A DNA stretch of 51,963 nt from Bacteroidales bacterium (lineage in GTDB: Bacteria; Bacteroidota; Bacteroidia; Bacteroidales; UBA1715), in assembly GCA_017516865.1 (NCBI GenBank), contig JAFXAU010000019.1, positions 1 through 51,963 of the forward strand, given 5' to 3'. Every line of letters begins with the position of its first letter. Position 1 is the stretch's first letter. Positions 34,915 through 44,584 of this stretch are shown piece by piece. The notes beneath the pieces are model-generated. The model was not told the origin of the DNA and searched no databases. It was given only the letters and a program-made list of their open reading frames with translations. The position numbers were made by a program, and so were the translations under genes.

Positions 34915-37488
34915 TTAGAAATAATCCGAAGCACTCTTCATGTTTACCTTGATGTCGCTCAGCATGCTGGCTTTGATTTTCAAAGTAAATTCCCAACGTT
35001 GGCGGTCACCGAGCGGAACCCACGTCAGTGCCATATCCCAACAGTGCAAATCTCGGTATACATTAAATGTTGTATATGCAATTCCTTTTTCTTCAAAATC
35101 CCATCCTGTTGAGAAAGAAATATCCCAATGATCAGTTAGACTGAATTTTCCGCTTGCGCTGATGGTTTGTATTACATTATTCGAAACTGAATCAAGTTCG
35201 TTATTATAATCGTAATAATATTTTCGAGGAATGCTCAGCGAATATGACAAGCTTAAACTCCATGGCACGTCCCAATATGAGTACATTTCATCGACTGGAA
35301 CATTGATCGACTCACTTTTATCCTTTATTGGTCCAAAAGTATATGACAACGATGTTGCCCATTGGTCTTGAGTTTTCCGCCACAGCGTTCCGTAGCGGTC
35401 TATCATATAATTATTGACACGCACTTGTGTAATACCAGTGCTTGTTGATTTTACTCCGATGGCATACGGATCGAACGAAGCGGAGTAACGAATAGTAAAA
35501 CGATTCAAAATTGTTGAATATCCCGACACGTTTATCAAACTCATTTTCAAAGAGTCAGCGGCAAAATTATACGAACCGTTTATCGAAAGATTTTCAATCA
35601 ATTTGATTTTTTTTGTTCCCGTAACGGTATCGGTTTTGCTTCTCACTTTTGCTTCCAAGTTGTTGCCGATAGAAAACGACAGCGAACTTTGTCGTTGCGA
35701 AGACGGAACTCCGTAAATACCTTTTTCGAAATACGAATATGTTGCCAAATCGCCATCGCTATTTTTCTTATAGGTGCCATAATATCCGTATTTCTCGGCA
35801 GAAAAATCAGGCGTGAGAGAATATGAAACCGTTGGTGTAATGACGTGGCGAATTGCTTTCAAAGCCTCGCTTCGGAAACGGAACATTCCATATATTTTTG
35901 TACTCGCCGACACGCCGAAAGAATAGTTGTAAACTCGGCTAAACTGACCTACAGTATCAATGCGGACACCTCCGACTATAGTGTCGGTTGCCGTGTATTG
36001 AACATAATTGTCGTCCCATTCTTTTTTCAACTTCGACGTGTACCACCGTTCTTGATAATTAAAAGATGGCGAAATAGTAAGATATTTAAATACTTTGAAA
36101 CTTGCGCTGACAGGAATGGAGTGATTTACACCACTTTGAAACAGTTCCAGCGTCTCTTTTTTATAGAAGTTCGAGTCTAATTTTGCATTGACCAATTTGT
36201 TCTGCATTTCGCCCGTATATGAAACGCCGATGCGTTCGTAGAAACGTTCTTTTCCTGTGGCGTGTCTTCGTTTCAGAGGTGTGAATGTCGATGCAGTTAG
36301 ACGAATCTGTGGCAATGTCAATGTAATAGTGCTGTCAATATTGTTTTGGCTATGAGACAGCGATGCAGAGAACGAAAGTGGCGTTCCCGCAAATTTCTTC
36401 CCGAAATAAATGTTCGAACTGACTTGGTTGTTCAAATATTCATTGGTACTATACGTATTTTGTTTCGCATAGCCTGCAGAACCATAATTGACCGACGCAC
36501 TAAAGTTCGGGCTGTAAGGCGATTTTTGCGTTTGATTATGTGTCCATTTTACGTTAAACGTTGGTGCGAGACGCATTTCGTCAGAAACCAAACTTGCATA
36601 CGTGACAGAAAAATTACCATTAAAACGGTATCGTAATTTATAGTTTGAAGAAAGAGTCGTTCTCCAACTACCAAGAGAGTATACGTCAGCAAGCCACTTG
36701 AAATCAACATATTCGCTGATTCCAAAATAGATACCTCCATCACGAAGATAAAAACCTTTTGTTGATTCTTCGCCGACCGTCGGAATAATTATACCATTGG
36801 AACGACCTTTCTTTATCGGGAAATAACCGAACGGAATCACAACAGGAATTGGAATTTCGTCAACCACAACCCACGATGGTCCGAATACAATTTTATCGTC
36901 TACAAGAACTTTACCTTTTGTCATTTCGACGTAGAAATGAGGCGTTTTTTCGTCACAGGTGGTGTATTTTCCCCGTTCTATGTGTATTTCTTTGTCGCTG
37001 TGAATTTTCGTACGTCGTCCATGTAAATATGCCTCGTCTTGTTTTGTGTAGATTCCGAAAGCCAGTCCTTGTTTCGAATCAAAATTATAGCGCATAGAAT
37101 CGGCGTCGAATGAATCGGAAGATTCTTTAAAAACAGGACTGCCGACCATTTCGTTTGTGGAATCGGAATACATTCCTTTGGCGAAAATTTCGCGTTTTGA
37201 AACGTCTAATTCGATAAATTCCGACTGCAAATCAATATCTTCGTATTTTACCTTTCCTTCTCCAAACGTCTGGACTGCATTCCCCGACAAATCGAACACG
37301 ATTGAATCACGCGAAGAATACGAAACAGGGCTATCCAATCCACTATTTTTCTTTTTTTCTTTTTTCTCTGGCTTGGTTTTTGCTGTTGAATCTTGTGCAA
37401 CAAGTGTTGTATCCTGTGCATTTGCCAACGAAAATAAGGCACAGGAAAAAAGTGTTAGTAAAAAATATTTAAAACTTTGTCTTTGCAA
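34915..37488 (-). CDS. lptD: LPS-assembly protein LptD (OstA family)
   Basis: An 857-residue outer-membrane protein. After a signal peptide (ends SLANAQ) and a Lys-rich linker come an OstA/LptA-like domain (about 50-250, ILVDDKIVFGPSWVVVDEIPIPVVIPFGYF in pieces, with GIIIPTVGEES after it) and a large C-terminal beta-barrel (about 270-857) rich in aromatic, alternating strands. LptD inserts lipopolysaccharide in the outer leaflet. No ATG begins the signal peptide; TTG at 37488 is the only suitable start, since a stop precedes it in frame. It diverges from the amidase gene and lies next to the tmRNA gene. Confidence 0.88.
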   Translation of the reverse strand: MQRQSFKYFLLTLFSCALFSLANAQDTTLVAQDSTAKTKPEKKEKKKNSGLDSPVSYSSRDSIVFDLSGNAVQTFGEGKVKYEDIDLQSEFIELDVSKREIFAKGMYSDSTNEMVGSPVFKESSDSFDADSMRYNFDSKQGLAFGIYTKQDEAYLHGRRTKIHSDKEIHIERGKYTTCDEKTPHFYVEMTKGKVLVDDKIVFGPSWVVVDEIPIPVVIPFGYFPIKKGRSNGIIIPTVGEESTKGFYLRDGGIYFGISEYVDFKWLADVYSLGSWRTTLSSNYKLRYRFNGNFSVTYASLVSDEMRLAPTFNVKWTHNQTQKSPYSPNFSASVNYGSAGYAKQNTYSTNEYLNNQVSSNIYFGKKFAGTPLSFSASLSHSQNNIDSTITLTLPQIRLTASTFTPLKRRHATGKERFYERIGVSYTGEMQNKLVNAKLDSNFYKKETLELFQSGVNHSIPVSASFKVFKYLTISPSFNYQERWYTSKLKKEWDDNYVQYTATDTIVGGVRIDTVGQFSRVYNYSFGVSASTKIYGMFRFRSEALKAIRHVITPTVSYSLTPDFSAEKYGYYGTYKKNSDGDLATYSYFEKGIYGVPSSQRQSSLSFSIGNNLEAKVRSKTDTVTGTKKIKLIENLSINGSYNFAADSLKMSLINVSGYSTILNRFTIRYSASFDPYAIGVKSTSTGITQVRVNNYMIDRYGTLWRKTQDQWATSLSYTFGPIKDKSESINVPVDEMYSYWDVPWSLSLSYSLSIPRKYYYDYNNELDSVSNNVIQTISASGKFSLTDHWDISFSTGWDFEEKGIAYTTFNVYRDLHCWDMALTWVPLGDRQRWEFTLKIKASMLSDIKVNMKSASDYF

Positions 37489-37596
37489 GTCGTTAAAATA
37501 CTATTTTTGTCAATATAACAGTAACGCTGTTTTTTTCGTCAAAAGTAAGTAGAAAATTTAAATCTGCACGAAATTTGAACAGGAATACTTTATAAC

Positions 37597-38757
37597 ATGA
37601 TGCGAACAATGAAGAAATATCATATCATATCCGTCCTTATCTGCTTGATAATAAGCGTGAATACAGCGTTTTCGCAGTCGAATCCATCGTATGCGGTAAG
37701 AACTGTCGTAATTGATGCCGGACACGGAGGAAAAGATCCCGGAGCTGTAGGAAAAATTTCTCAGGAAAAGAATATCACATTGGCGATTGCATTGAAAACA
37801 GGCAGTCTGATTGCGGCAAATTGTCCCGACGTGAAAGTGATTTATACACGTAAAACCGATGAATTCATTGAATTGCACAGACGTGCCGACATTGCAAACA
37901 AGGCAAAAGCCGACTTGTTCATTTCCATTCACGTAAATGCCAATCCAAACAAAGAAGCGACTGGAACCGACACATGGACCATGGGTTTGGCAAAAAATGA
38001 TGCGAATCTGAAAGTTGCAAAAATGGAAAACGATGTAATTTCTTTGGAAGCTGACGCATCACAGTACAAGGGTATGTCGGCAAACGACAACGAAGCAATC
38101 ATACTACATAAACTGCAACAAGGCGTGTTCTGCGACAACAGTCTTACGTTTGCAAGCATGGTGCAAAGTCAGTTTAAAAACGAAGTGGGCAGAAAAGACA
38201 GAAGTGTGCATCAGGCTCCCTTCCTCGTGTTGTGGAAAACAGCCATGCCGAGCGTGTTGATAGAAACAGGGTTTATAACCAACGACGAAGAAGAAAAATG
38301 GCTCAATCAAACAGATAATCAGGCAGAAATGGCCTATGCAATCTATCAGGCATTTTTGGAATACAAAAAATATATTGAAAGTCGTTCGAAAGGCGGTTAT
38401 CAACAATCTCAGCCAATGACAACTCAACCGGAAACAAAACCTGCACCAGTGGCAAAACCCGAGGTCAAGAAAGATTTTCCTCAGTCGAATCAGTGGGGTA
38501 TATATTATGGTATACAAATTGGCGCAGGAAAAGAATTGAACAAACTCACTCCGGAAAACTTCAATGGGTTGAAAGATGTATATTATGTAGAAGAAAACGG
38601 CATATACAAATATTATTATGGCAAAACGGCTTCATTTATGGAAATAAAAGAATATCTTCCCGAAGTGAAGGAAAAATATCCGTCGGCATTTATCGTTGCA
38701 CGGGATAAAGACAATAAAAAATTACAAATAGCGGAAGCAAGACAAAAAACAAAATAA
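37597..38757 (+). CDS. N-acetylmuramoyl-L-alanine amidase with C-terminal SPOR-like domain
   Basis: A 386-residue periplasmic amidase of the AmiC/Amidase_3 type. A signal peptide (ends TAFSQ) is followed by the zinc-binding domain (about 33-265): VIDAGHGGKDPGA, ISIHVNA and the catalytic glutamate of SVLIETGFITN. A Pro/Gln/Lys linker (about 268-298) leads to a C-terminal domain (about 300-380, WGIYYGIQIGAGKELNKLT) resembling a peptidoglycan-binding SPOR fold. It cuts the amide between peptide and glycan in the cell wall, for cell separation. Starts at 37597 and 37609 are both possible. The MCE gene follows after two bases. Confidence 0.9.
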   Translation: MMRTMKKYHIISVLICLIISVNTAFSQSNPSYAVRTVVIDAGHGGKDPGAVGKISQEKNITLAIALKTGSLIAANCPDVKVIYTRKTDEFIELHRRADIANKAKADLFISIHVNANPNKEATGTDTWTMGLAKNDANLKVAKMENDVISLEADASQYKGMSANDNEAIILHKLQQGVFCDNSLTFASMVQSQFKNEVGRKDRSVHQAPFLVLWKTAMPSVLIETGFITNDEEEKWLNQTDNQAEMAYAIYQAFLEYKKYIESRSKGGYQQSQPMTTQPETKPAPVAKPEVKKDFPQSNQWGIYYGIQIGAGKELNKLTPENFNGLKDVYYVEENGIYKYYYGKTASFMEIKEYLPEVKEKYPSAFIVARDKDNKKLQIAEARQKTK

Positions 38758-38759
38758 CT

Positions 38760-39785
38760 ATGGAGAAAGACAAAGCAATTAAGATTGGACTACTTGTTAT
38801 CATAATCGGAGGAGTAATGTTCTGGGGTTACAACTTCTGTAAAGGAAAAAATATTTTCAGCAGTGAAAACCTCTATTACACCACATACGACCAAGTGGAA
38901 GGTCTTCAGAAAAATGCCGAAGTTCTGCTTCGTGGTTATAAAATCGGTCACGTGAAAAATATTTATTTTTCGAATCCGCAATACAACCAATTAACGGTAG
39001 AATTGAGCATAAATTCAGACATTCATTTACCTAAGGAGACAATTGCACGGATTTTCAGCTCCGACATTTTGGGGTCGAAGGCAATAGACATAATTCTTCC
39101 TAAATATTTTTCGGAAGAAGGTGAATTTGTTTCAAATTTCGATACACTTAATTCAGAAATACAAACGTCCATCACCGACCAAGTTCGTATAGAAGTCGCA
39201 CCATTAAAGGCTCAAGCAGAAAAACTACTCGAAAGTGCTGCTGTAGCAATCGACCAAGTTAAATTCATTGTCAATGAGAAAAACGGTGAGGAACTTCGCA
39301 GATGTTTTGTAAAACTGCAAAATGCAATTGATGCAATTCATCATTCAGGAATGACACTTGATACCATATTATCGACAAATGACGATAACATTGAAGGAAT
39401 ATTGACAAATATCAATGGTATAACCAAAAACTTCAACGAACACTCGGGAGAAATTAGTTCTATAATTAATAATGTATCGAATATGAGCGATTCGTTGGCA
39501 CAGGCAAATTTGGCGGAGACATTGAAAAAGACCGAAAAATCAATTTCGGAACTCGATGCTATGTTGCAGCAGGTCAACAGTGGCAACAGTTCTTTGGGTG
39601 CTTTAATAAACGATCCGTCGCTCTACAAGAATCTGGACAATGCTTCGCAGCAACTTAATTCGTTGTTGATAGACATTCAGAAACATCCAAAACGCTATGT
39701 CTCATTCCCAATTTTTGGTTCTTCGAAGGATAAAGAACAGAAAAAAGAAGAAAAACAAGAAGCAAAAAAGAAAAATGAGAACTAA
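38760..39785 (+). CDS. MCE/MlaD-family lipid-transport protein
   Basis: A 341-residue protein with one N-terminal membrane helix (about 7-25), an MCE domain (about 35-115; LRGYKIGHVKNIYF, IARIFSSDILGSKAIDIIL) and a long helical, coiled-coil C-terminus ending in a Lys/Glu-rich tail. MCE proteins bind phospholipids in the periplasm as part of ABC transporters; the ATPase and permease (mlaE/mlaF type) are not in the window. It is two bases after the amidase gene, a pairing known in Bacteroidetes as I recall. A terminator follows. Confidence 0.88.
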   Translation: MEKDKAIKIGLLVIIIGGVMFWGYNFCKGKNIFSSENLYYTTYDQVEGLQKNAEVLLRGYKIGHVKNIYFSNPQYNQLTVELSINSDIHLPKETIARIFSSDILGSKAIDIILPKYFSEEGEFVSNFDTLNSEIQTSITDQVRIEVAPLKAQAEKLLESAAVAIDQVKFIVNEKNGEELRRCFVKLQNAIDAIHHSGMTLDTILSTNDDNIEGILTNINGITKNFNEHSGEISSIINNVSNMSDSLAQANLAETLKKTEKSISELDAMLQQVNSGNSSLGALINDPSLYKNLDNASQQLNSLLIDIQKHPKRYVSFPIFGSSKDKEQKKEEKQEAKKKNEN

Positions 39786-40124
39786 ATTCTATATGTTTAA
39801 AATTTAGTTGCCGAAAAATAGAAATTGACATAAAAAAACGAGATTTTTGTCTCGTTTTTTTTGTCGCCCCCCCAAAAAAAAATTTTACATGAAAACTGAA
39901 GATTTAACTCCCGACACCAAACTGCAAATAAATCAATTAGATACGTGTAATTGGTTGATAGTTAGCGGTTTGTATTTTTTTTGTTTTTTTTGATTTTTTA
40001 ATTTGCTGAAATTCAAAACCGTATACTAAAATCGAAAAATGCAAGAGAGAAAGAGATTTTTTTTTGAATATTTATTAGCATCTTTGTAAGTGTAAAAACG
40101 ACAAATTTAAGAGTAGAAATAAAA
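39786..40124. other. intergenic region upstream of dnaA
   Basis: This 339-base gap holds a strong terminator, a C7-A9 homopolymer tract (39867-39882), T-rich stretches and a 34-codon frame of doubtful value (39889-39993). An imperfect CATCTTTG at 40079-40086 may be the dnaA -7 element. No DnaA box of the TTATnCACA type was found, so there is no sign of an origin here. Confidence 0.6.
39832..39862. terminator. terminator after the MCE gene
   Basis: AAAAAACGAGA pairs with TCTCGTTTTTT around a six-base loop, with T runs on both strands. Confidence 0.88.
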
Positions 40125-41585
40125 ATGGAAAATAAGGAGACTACGAAGGGTTACGAAGAAAAGTGGTTGGAATGCCTCAGTATTATCAGAGACAATTTAG
40201 AGTCAGCTGGACAAACCGAAAGTTACAAAATGTGGTTTGAGCCGATTCAGTTTGCAGATTGGAAAGATAATATTCTAACGATTCAAATTCCAACGGCATT
40301 TTACTATGAGTACATTGAGGAAAACTATCTCGATTTGTTGATTCGAGTTCTACATCGCGTATATGGCAAAAACATTAAGTTGAAATACAAGGTAATGGTG
40401 AAGCCTGCAAACGCTCAGGGGGAAGAAGTTTCCACTACGCTTATGGGAAATAGTTCTTACTCGAAAACTACGACGGCATATACTGCAAATCCACCATATC
40501 CGCAACAATCAACGATTCGGAATCCGTTTATGTATCCAGGAATGACGAAAGTCGTTGATTCACAACTTAATCCGTCTTATACATTCTCTAACTTCATAGA
40601 AGGTGACTGCAACAAACTTGCAAGAACTGCTGGACTTGCAATCGCCAGAAATGCAATGAAGTCGAACTACAATCCTCTCTTTATATATGGTAAATCTGGA
40701 TTGGGGAAAACTCACCTTGTTCAAGCAATTGGTTCGGAAATAAAAGAACTTTATCCGAAGAAAAATGTTCTCTACGTTGATTCCGACACATTTGAAAGAC
40801 AATATATTCAAGCGGCTGCGATAGAAAACGACAGAAATAATTTTCTTCACTTCTACCAAACTATCGACGTTCTTATTATTGATGACGTTCAACAGTTTGC
40901 ATCGAAGGTAAAGACACAAAATGCATTCTTTACAATATTCAACTCGTTGCATCAGAAGGGAAAACAAATCATTTTGACTTCTGACCGCCCACCAGTAGAA
41001 ATGCAGGATTTGAACGAAAGACTTCTTTCTCGTTTCAAATGGGGACTTTCGGCAGAACTGACAGTTCCGAATTTTGAGACTCGTCTCGAAATCCTTAAAC
41101 AAAAAATTCAAAAAGAAGGTATTGGAATCGACGAAGAAGTCTTAGAATATATAGCAAACCATATTTCTTCGAATATCCGTGAATTGGAAGGCGTTTTGAT
41201 TTCAATTTTGGCTCAGGCCACTATCAACAAGAAACAGTTAAGTCTTGACCTTGCCAAGGACGTTGTAGAAAAATTGGTTAAAAGTACTCAACAAGATATA
41301 TCCATTGACTTTATCAAAAAGACAGTATGCGAATATTTTGGCATTGCTCTTGACCAACTTAAATCAAGAACTCGCAAACGCGAAATTGTTCAGTCTCGTC
41401 AAGTTGCCATGTATTTTGCTAAAATCTACACAAAAAATTCGTTGGCTTCAATCGGTGCTCAAATTGGAGGCAAAGACCATGCGACCGTTTTACATGCCTG
41501 CAAGACAGTAAACAACCTTATGGAAACCGATAAACGATTTAAACGATACATTCTCGACCTTGAGAAGAGATTTAAACTTCAATAA
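40125..41585 (+). CDS. dnaA: chromosomal replication initiator DnaA
   Basis: A 486-residue DnaA. Domain I (about 1-95) starts EEKWLECLSIIRDNLE; a low-complexity linker follows (100-140). The AAA+ domain holds Walker A GKSGLGKTHL (about 189-198), Walker B VLIIDDVQ (about 249-256) and TSDRPPVEMQDLNERLLSRFKWG in pieces as sensor and arginine region. The DNA-binding domain IV ends with the signature IGGKDHATVLHACKTV. It binds DnaA boxes to open the origin. It is monocistronic: terminators lie both before and after. Confidence 0.97.
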   Translation: MENKETTKGYEEKWLECLSIIRDNLESAGQTESYKMWFEPIQFADWKDNILTIQIPTAFYYEYIEENYLDLLIRVLHRVYGKNIKLKYKVMVKPANAQGEEVSTTLMGNSSYSKTTTAYTANPPYPQQSTIRNPFMYPGMTKVVDSQLNPSYTFSNFIEGDCNKLARTAGLAIARNAMKSNYNPLFIYGKSGLGKTHLVQAIGSEIKELYPKKNVLYVDSDTFERQYIQAAAIENDRNNFLHFYQTIDVLIIDDVQQFASKVKTQNAFFTIFNSLHQKGKQIILTSDRPPVEMQDLNERLLSRFKWGLSAELTVPNFETRLEILKQKIQKEGIGIDEEVLEYIANHISSNIRELEGVLISILAQATINKKQLSLDLAKDVVEKLVKSTQQDISIDFIKKTVCEYFGIALDQLKSRTRKREIVQSRQVAMYFAKIYTKNSLASIGAQIGGKDHATVLHACKTVNNLMETDKRFKRYILDLEKRFKLQ

Positions 41586-41590
41586 ATCTT

Positions 41591-41623
41591 AAACGGCAAT
41601 TCTCAAACGAATTGCCGTTTTGA
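41591..41623 (+). terminator. terminator after dnaA
   Basis: AAACGGCAATTC pairs with GAATTGCCGTTT around a six-base loop, followed by T-rich sequence. The in-frame TTG at 41620 lies within its end, so the next gene starts later. Confidence 0.85.
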
Positions 41624-41643
41624 TTTTCATTCATTTTTACCTT

Positions 41644-42825
41644 ATGCGAATAGCCATTATTATAGCAATTTACCTTTGTTTTCCTATAATCATAGCTATA
41701 GGATTTCAGAAATGGGATATTGTGAGAAAAATCGGCACCGTCATATCGGCATACGCTGTCGGCATTGTCATGTCGCTTACAGGACTTGTTTCGTTTGAAA
41801 CAGGCTCTGCTGATGCCGAACTACTTCAGTCTGTTCAAAAATGGATAATGAACATTACTGTGCCGTTGGCAATTCCACTCATGTTATTGAGCTCCGACTT
41901 CAAATTGTGGTCGAAAACACTTTCAAAGACGGTTTATGCACTGATTGGCGGACTTTTATCGGTTCTTGTTGCTGTCGTTGTCGCTTTTTTTGTGTTCAAA
42001 AATGCTGGCATTGACAATTTTCCCGACATTTTAGCTATGATGGTCGGTATATACACTGGCGGAACAATGAATTTTGCCGCGCTCGGAACGGCACTGCATA
42101 TCAATTCTACTATAATGACCTGTCTAATGACAATAGAAATGTTGATAACCTTTCCATACCTGCTATTCGTCATCGGAGGAGGGTTCAAACTATTTCGCCG
42201 TATTTTGCCTTTTCACGAAACAGATCAAAAATCCATTCAAAAATTAAAAGCGAAAAACAACGGCGTTGAAAATTATGAACACATGTTAGACCGACGAATT
42301 GCTCCTTTTACGGCAATAGCAATTGGGATTTCGCTGATATTTCTTGCAATTGGAGCCGGTATTTCATTAGCCTTGACTGGTACGTTGCAAGAAATGATTG
42401 TCATCCTCACGGTGACCACCCTCGCAATAATTGCATCGTTTTTCAGAAAAATCCGAAGATTGCCCAAAACGTTTGAAATGGGAATGATACTTATTCTCAT
42501 GTTTAGTGTTGATGTTGCGTCGCAGCTCGATTTTTCAATACTTGCTTCATCAATGACAATCTTATTGTATCTTGTTTTGTTTATTATGCTCATCTCCATA
42601 GTATTACACTGCATTTTCTGTAGACTGACAAAAGTAAATGGAGACTTATTCACCGTGGCAAATATCGGGCTGCTGTGTTCTCCGCCGTTTATCGCACCAG
42701 TTGTCGGGGCAATGGGAAACAAAAGTGTTTTAATTAGTGGAATTGCAATCGGCATAGTCGGATATGCAATCGGGACATATTTCGGAATAGGAATTGATTA
42801 TTTGTTTAACGCACTTCTGCCATGA
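41644..42825 (+). CDS. DUF819-family integral membrane protein
   Basis: A 393-residue protein with about eleven to twelve hydrophobic segments. The start RIAIIIAIYLCFPIIIAIGF, the PLMLLSSDFKLW and MMVGIYTGGTMNFAALGTAL segments and the C-terminal repeat-like half match the DUF819 (YjcL) family of predicted carriers of unknown substrate. ATG 41644 is preferred over the TTG at 41620 that overlaps the dnaA terminator. Its stop overlaps the next start as ATGA, so it is coupled to the polymerase gene. Confidence 0.82.
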   Translation: MRIAIIIAIYLCFPIIIAIGFQKWDIVRKIGTVISAYAVGIVMSLTGLVSFETGSADAELLQSVQKWIMNITVPLAIPLMLLSSDFKLWSKTLSKTVYALIGGLLSVLVAVVVAFFVFKNAGIDNFPDILAMMVGIYTGGTMNFAALGTALHINSTIMTCLMTIEMLITFPYLLFVIGGGFKLFRRILPFHETDQKSIQKLKAKNNGVENYEHMLDRRIAPFTAIAIGISLIFLAIGAGISLALTGTLQEMIVILTVTTLAIIASFFRKIRRLPKTFEMGMILILMFSVDVASQLDFSILASSMTILLYLVLFIMLISIVLHCIFCRLTKVNGDLFTVANIGLLCSPPFIAPVVGAMGNKSVLISGIAIGIVGYAIGTYFGIGIDYLFNALLP

Positions 42826-44315
42826 GCGACAATCAGCAAAGAACATATATTGCGATTGATTTAAAATCGTTTTTTGCTTCAGTCGAATGCGTGGAACGCG
42901 GTTTAGACCCGTTGACGACTCATTTGGTCGTTGCTGATAAAAGTCGCACGGAGAAGACGATCTGTCTTGCTGTTTCGCCATCTCTAAAAGCATACGGCCT
43001 ACCTGGTCGAGCACGACTATTTGAGATTGTCGAAAAAGTCACGGCTATAAATGCTCAACGAAAACTCCGAGCTTCGAACCATTCGTTTACGGGCTCTTCC
43101 ATTGATGCGCTTGAGTTACAAGAAAATCCAAATTTGGAATTGCAATACATCACCGCTGTCCCGAGGATGTCGTATTACATTAAATACAGCACGCGGATTT
43201 TCAATATTTATCTTAAATACATTTCGCACGAAGATATTCATGTCTATTCTATTGACGAAGTTTTTATGGACGTGACGAATTATCTTCAAACATACAAAAC
43301 GACTGCCCTTGAACTGACAAAAAAAATAATTCTTGACGTCCTGCAGCAAACAGGAATAACCGCCACGGCGGGCATTGGAACTAATCTTTATCTTTGTAAA
43401 GTTGCCATGGATATTGTTGCGAAGCACGTACAAGCCGACCAAGATGGTGTTCGTATTGCCGAACTCGATGAAATGTCGTATCGCCAACAACTTTGGGACC
43501 ATACGCCATTGACCGATTTCTGGAGAGTTGGGCGAGGCACGGCAAAAAAATTGGCTCAATACGGCATTTACACTATGGGTGATTTGGCACAATGTTCATT
43601 GGAAAACGATGCATTTCTCCATAGACTTTTCGGAGTGAGCGCGGAACTGCTCATAGACCATGCGTGGGGCTGGGAGCCATGCAGAATGGAGCATATAAAA
43701 GCCTACAAACCCGAAACAAATTCGTTTAGCACAGGACAAGTTCTTACTCGGCCATACGATTTTGCCCAAGCCCGAGTTGTGGCACAAGAAATGGCAGATT
43801 CCATTGCCCTCAATCTTGTTGACAAAGAAATGGTTACCGACCAAGTTATCCTTACCGTAAATTATGATGCCGAATGTCTGACAAATCCAGCAATTCGTTC
43901 GAAATACGATGGAGATTATACAACAGACTATTATGGAAGACAAGTTCCCAAACATGCACATGGAACGGCAAATCTTCACAGACATACGTCATCGTCAAAA
44001 ATAATTATCGAAGCAATTGTTTCCTTGTACAACGATATTGTAAATCCCAACCTGTTGATTCGGCGATTGAACATTTCGACAAATCACGTAATTCCCGAAT
44101 CACAAGTTGGAAAACAGTCTTTGCAATTAGACCTGTTTTCTGATGAAAATCAAGACAATACAAATCCCGATATTGCAAAAGAGAAAAATATTCAACAAAC
44201 AATTTTGAATATAAAGAAAAAATATGGAAAAAACGCAATACTCAAAGGGTTGAACTACAAAGACGGTGCAACTGCAAAAGAGCGTAACGAACAAATAGGA
44301 GGACACAAGGCATGA
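42822..44315 (+). CDS. Y-family (translesion) DNA polymerase, UmuC/UvrX-like
   Basis: A 497-residue Y-family polymerase. The catalytic carboxylates are in YIAIDLKSFFASVECVERG and in VYSIDEVFMDVT; TATAGIGTNLYLCKVAMDI and the helix-hairpin-helix region ARGTAKKLAQYGI-like segment (about 240-262) follow, with a little-finger domain (about 315-430). The pattern of long insertions is that of the UvrX/DinB-like group found in mobile and chromosomal repair cassettes. It copies damaged templates with low fidelity. It overlaps both neighbours by four bases. No clear LexA-type box is seen nearby. Confidence 0.88.
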   Translation: MSDNQQRTYIAIDLKSFFASVECVERGLDPLTTHLVVADKSRTEKTICLAVSPSLKAYGLPGRARLFEIVEKVTAINAQRKLRASNHSFTGSSIDALELQENPNLELQYITAVPRMSYYIKYSTRIFNIYLKYISHEDIHVYSIDEVFMDVTNYLQTYKTTALELTKKIILDVLQQTGITATAGIGTNLYLCKVAMDIVAKHVQADQDGVRIAELDEMSYRQQLWDHTPLTDFWRVGRGTAKKLAQYGIYTMGDLAQCSLENDAFLHRLFGVSAELLIDHAWGWEPCRMEHIKAYKPETNSFSTGQVLTRPYDFAQARVVAQEMADSIALNLVDKEMVTDQVILTVNYDAECLTNPAIRSKYDGDYTTDYYGRQVPKHAHGTANLHRHTSSSKIIIEAIVSLYNDIVNPNLLIRRLNISTNHVIPESQVGKQSLQLDLFSDENQDNTNPDIAKEKNIQQTILNIKKKYGKNAILKGLNYKDGATAKERNEQIGGHKA

Positions 44316-44521
44316 ACGATAAATACAAGGATATTATCAATTTACCACATCCCGAATCAAAGCGATTTCCCCGCATGTCGCTTTTGAATCGAGCTGTGCA
44401 ATTCTCCCCATTTGCCGCTCTCTCGGGACATCATGATGCAATTCACGATACAATTCTTTCGGCAGAAGAAAAAATTGAAAATCAAAACATGGTGGAGGGT
44501 GAGGATGAATTTAATCCTTGA
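44312..44521 (+). CDS. YolD-like small protein paired with the Y-family polymerase
   Basis: This 69-residue protein contains DIINLPHPESKRFPRMSLLNRAVQFSPFAALSGHHD in pieces: the PxHxSKxxPRM and AAQFxPFAAL type pattern of YolD-like proteins, which commonly lie just after UvrX/UmuC-like polymerase genes in Firmicutes and others. Its start overlaps the polymerase stop (ATGA). It may be an accessory or regulator of the polymerase; the biochemical role is not settled in my knowledge. Confidence 0.75.
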   Translation: MNDKYKDIINLPHPESKRFPRMSLLNRAVQFSPFAALSGHHDAIHDTILSAEEKIENQNMVEGEDEFNP

Positions 44522-44548
44522 TTTTTACCAAAGATGTTCTTTTTTTAT

Positions 44549-44556
44549 TAAATTTG
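44549..44556 (+). promoter_or_regulatory. -7 element for the LRR protein gene
   Basis: TAAATTTG matches TAnnTTTG, 29 bases ahead of the LRR gene start. Confidence 0.5.
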
Positions 44557-44584
44557 GCAAATTGGATTTTTAAATTTTCTGACT

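Noticed and set aside
34742..34996. Protein-coding frame ending in GEENFALAA
   Set aside because: The frame runs into the tmRNA tag. Its only coding part is the tag reading frame, and the rest is tmRNA and promoter sequence.
39889..39993. Tiny 34-residue frame before dnaA as a real gene
   Set aside because: It has no ribosome-binding site and is low in complexity, with a T-run-encoded hydrophobic tail. It is kept only as a low-interest observation.
39786..40124. Origin of replication next to dnaA
   Set aside because: No TTATnCACA boxes were found in this gap. T-rich stretches alone are not enough.
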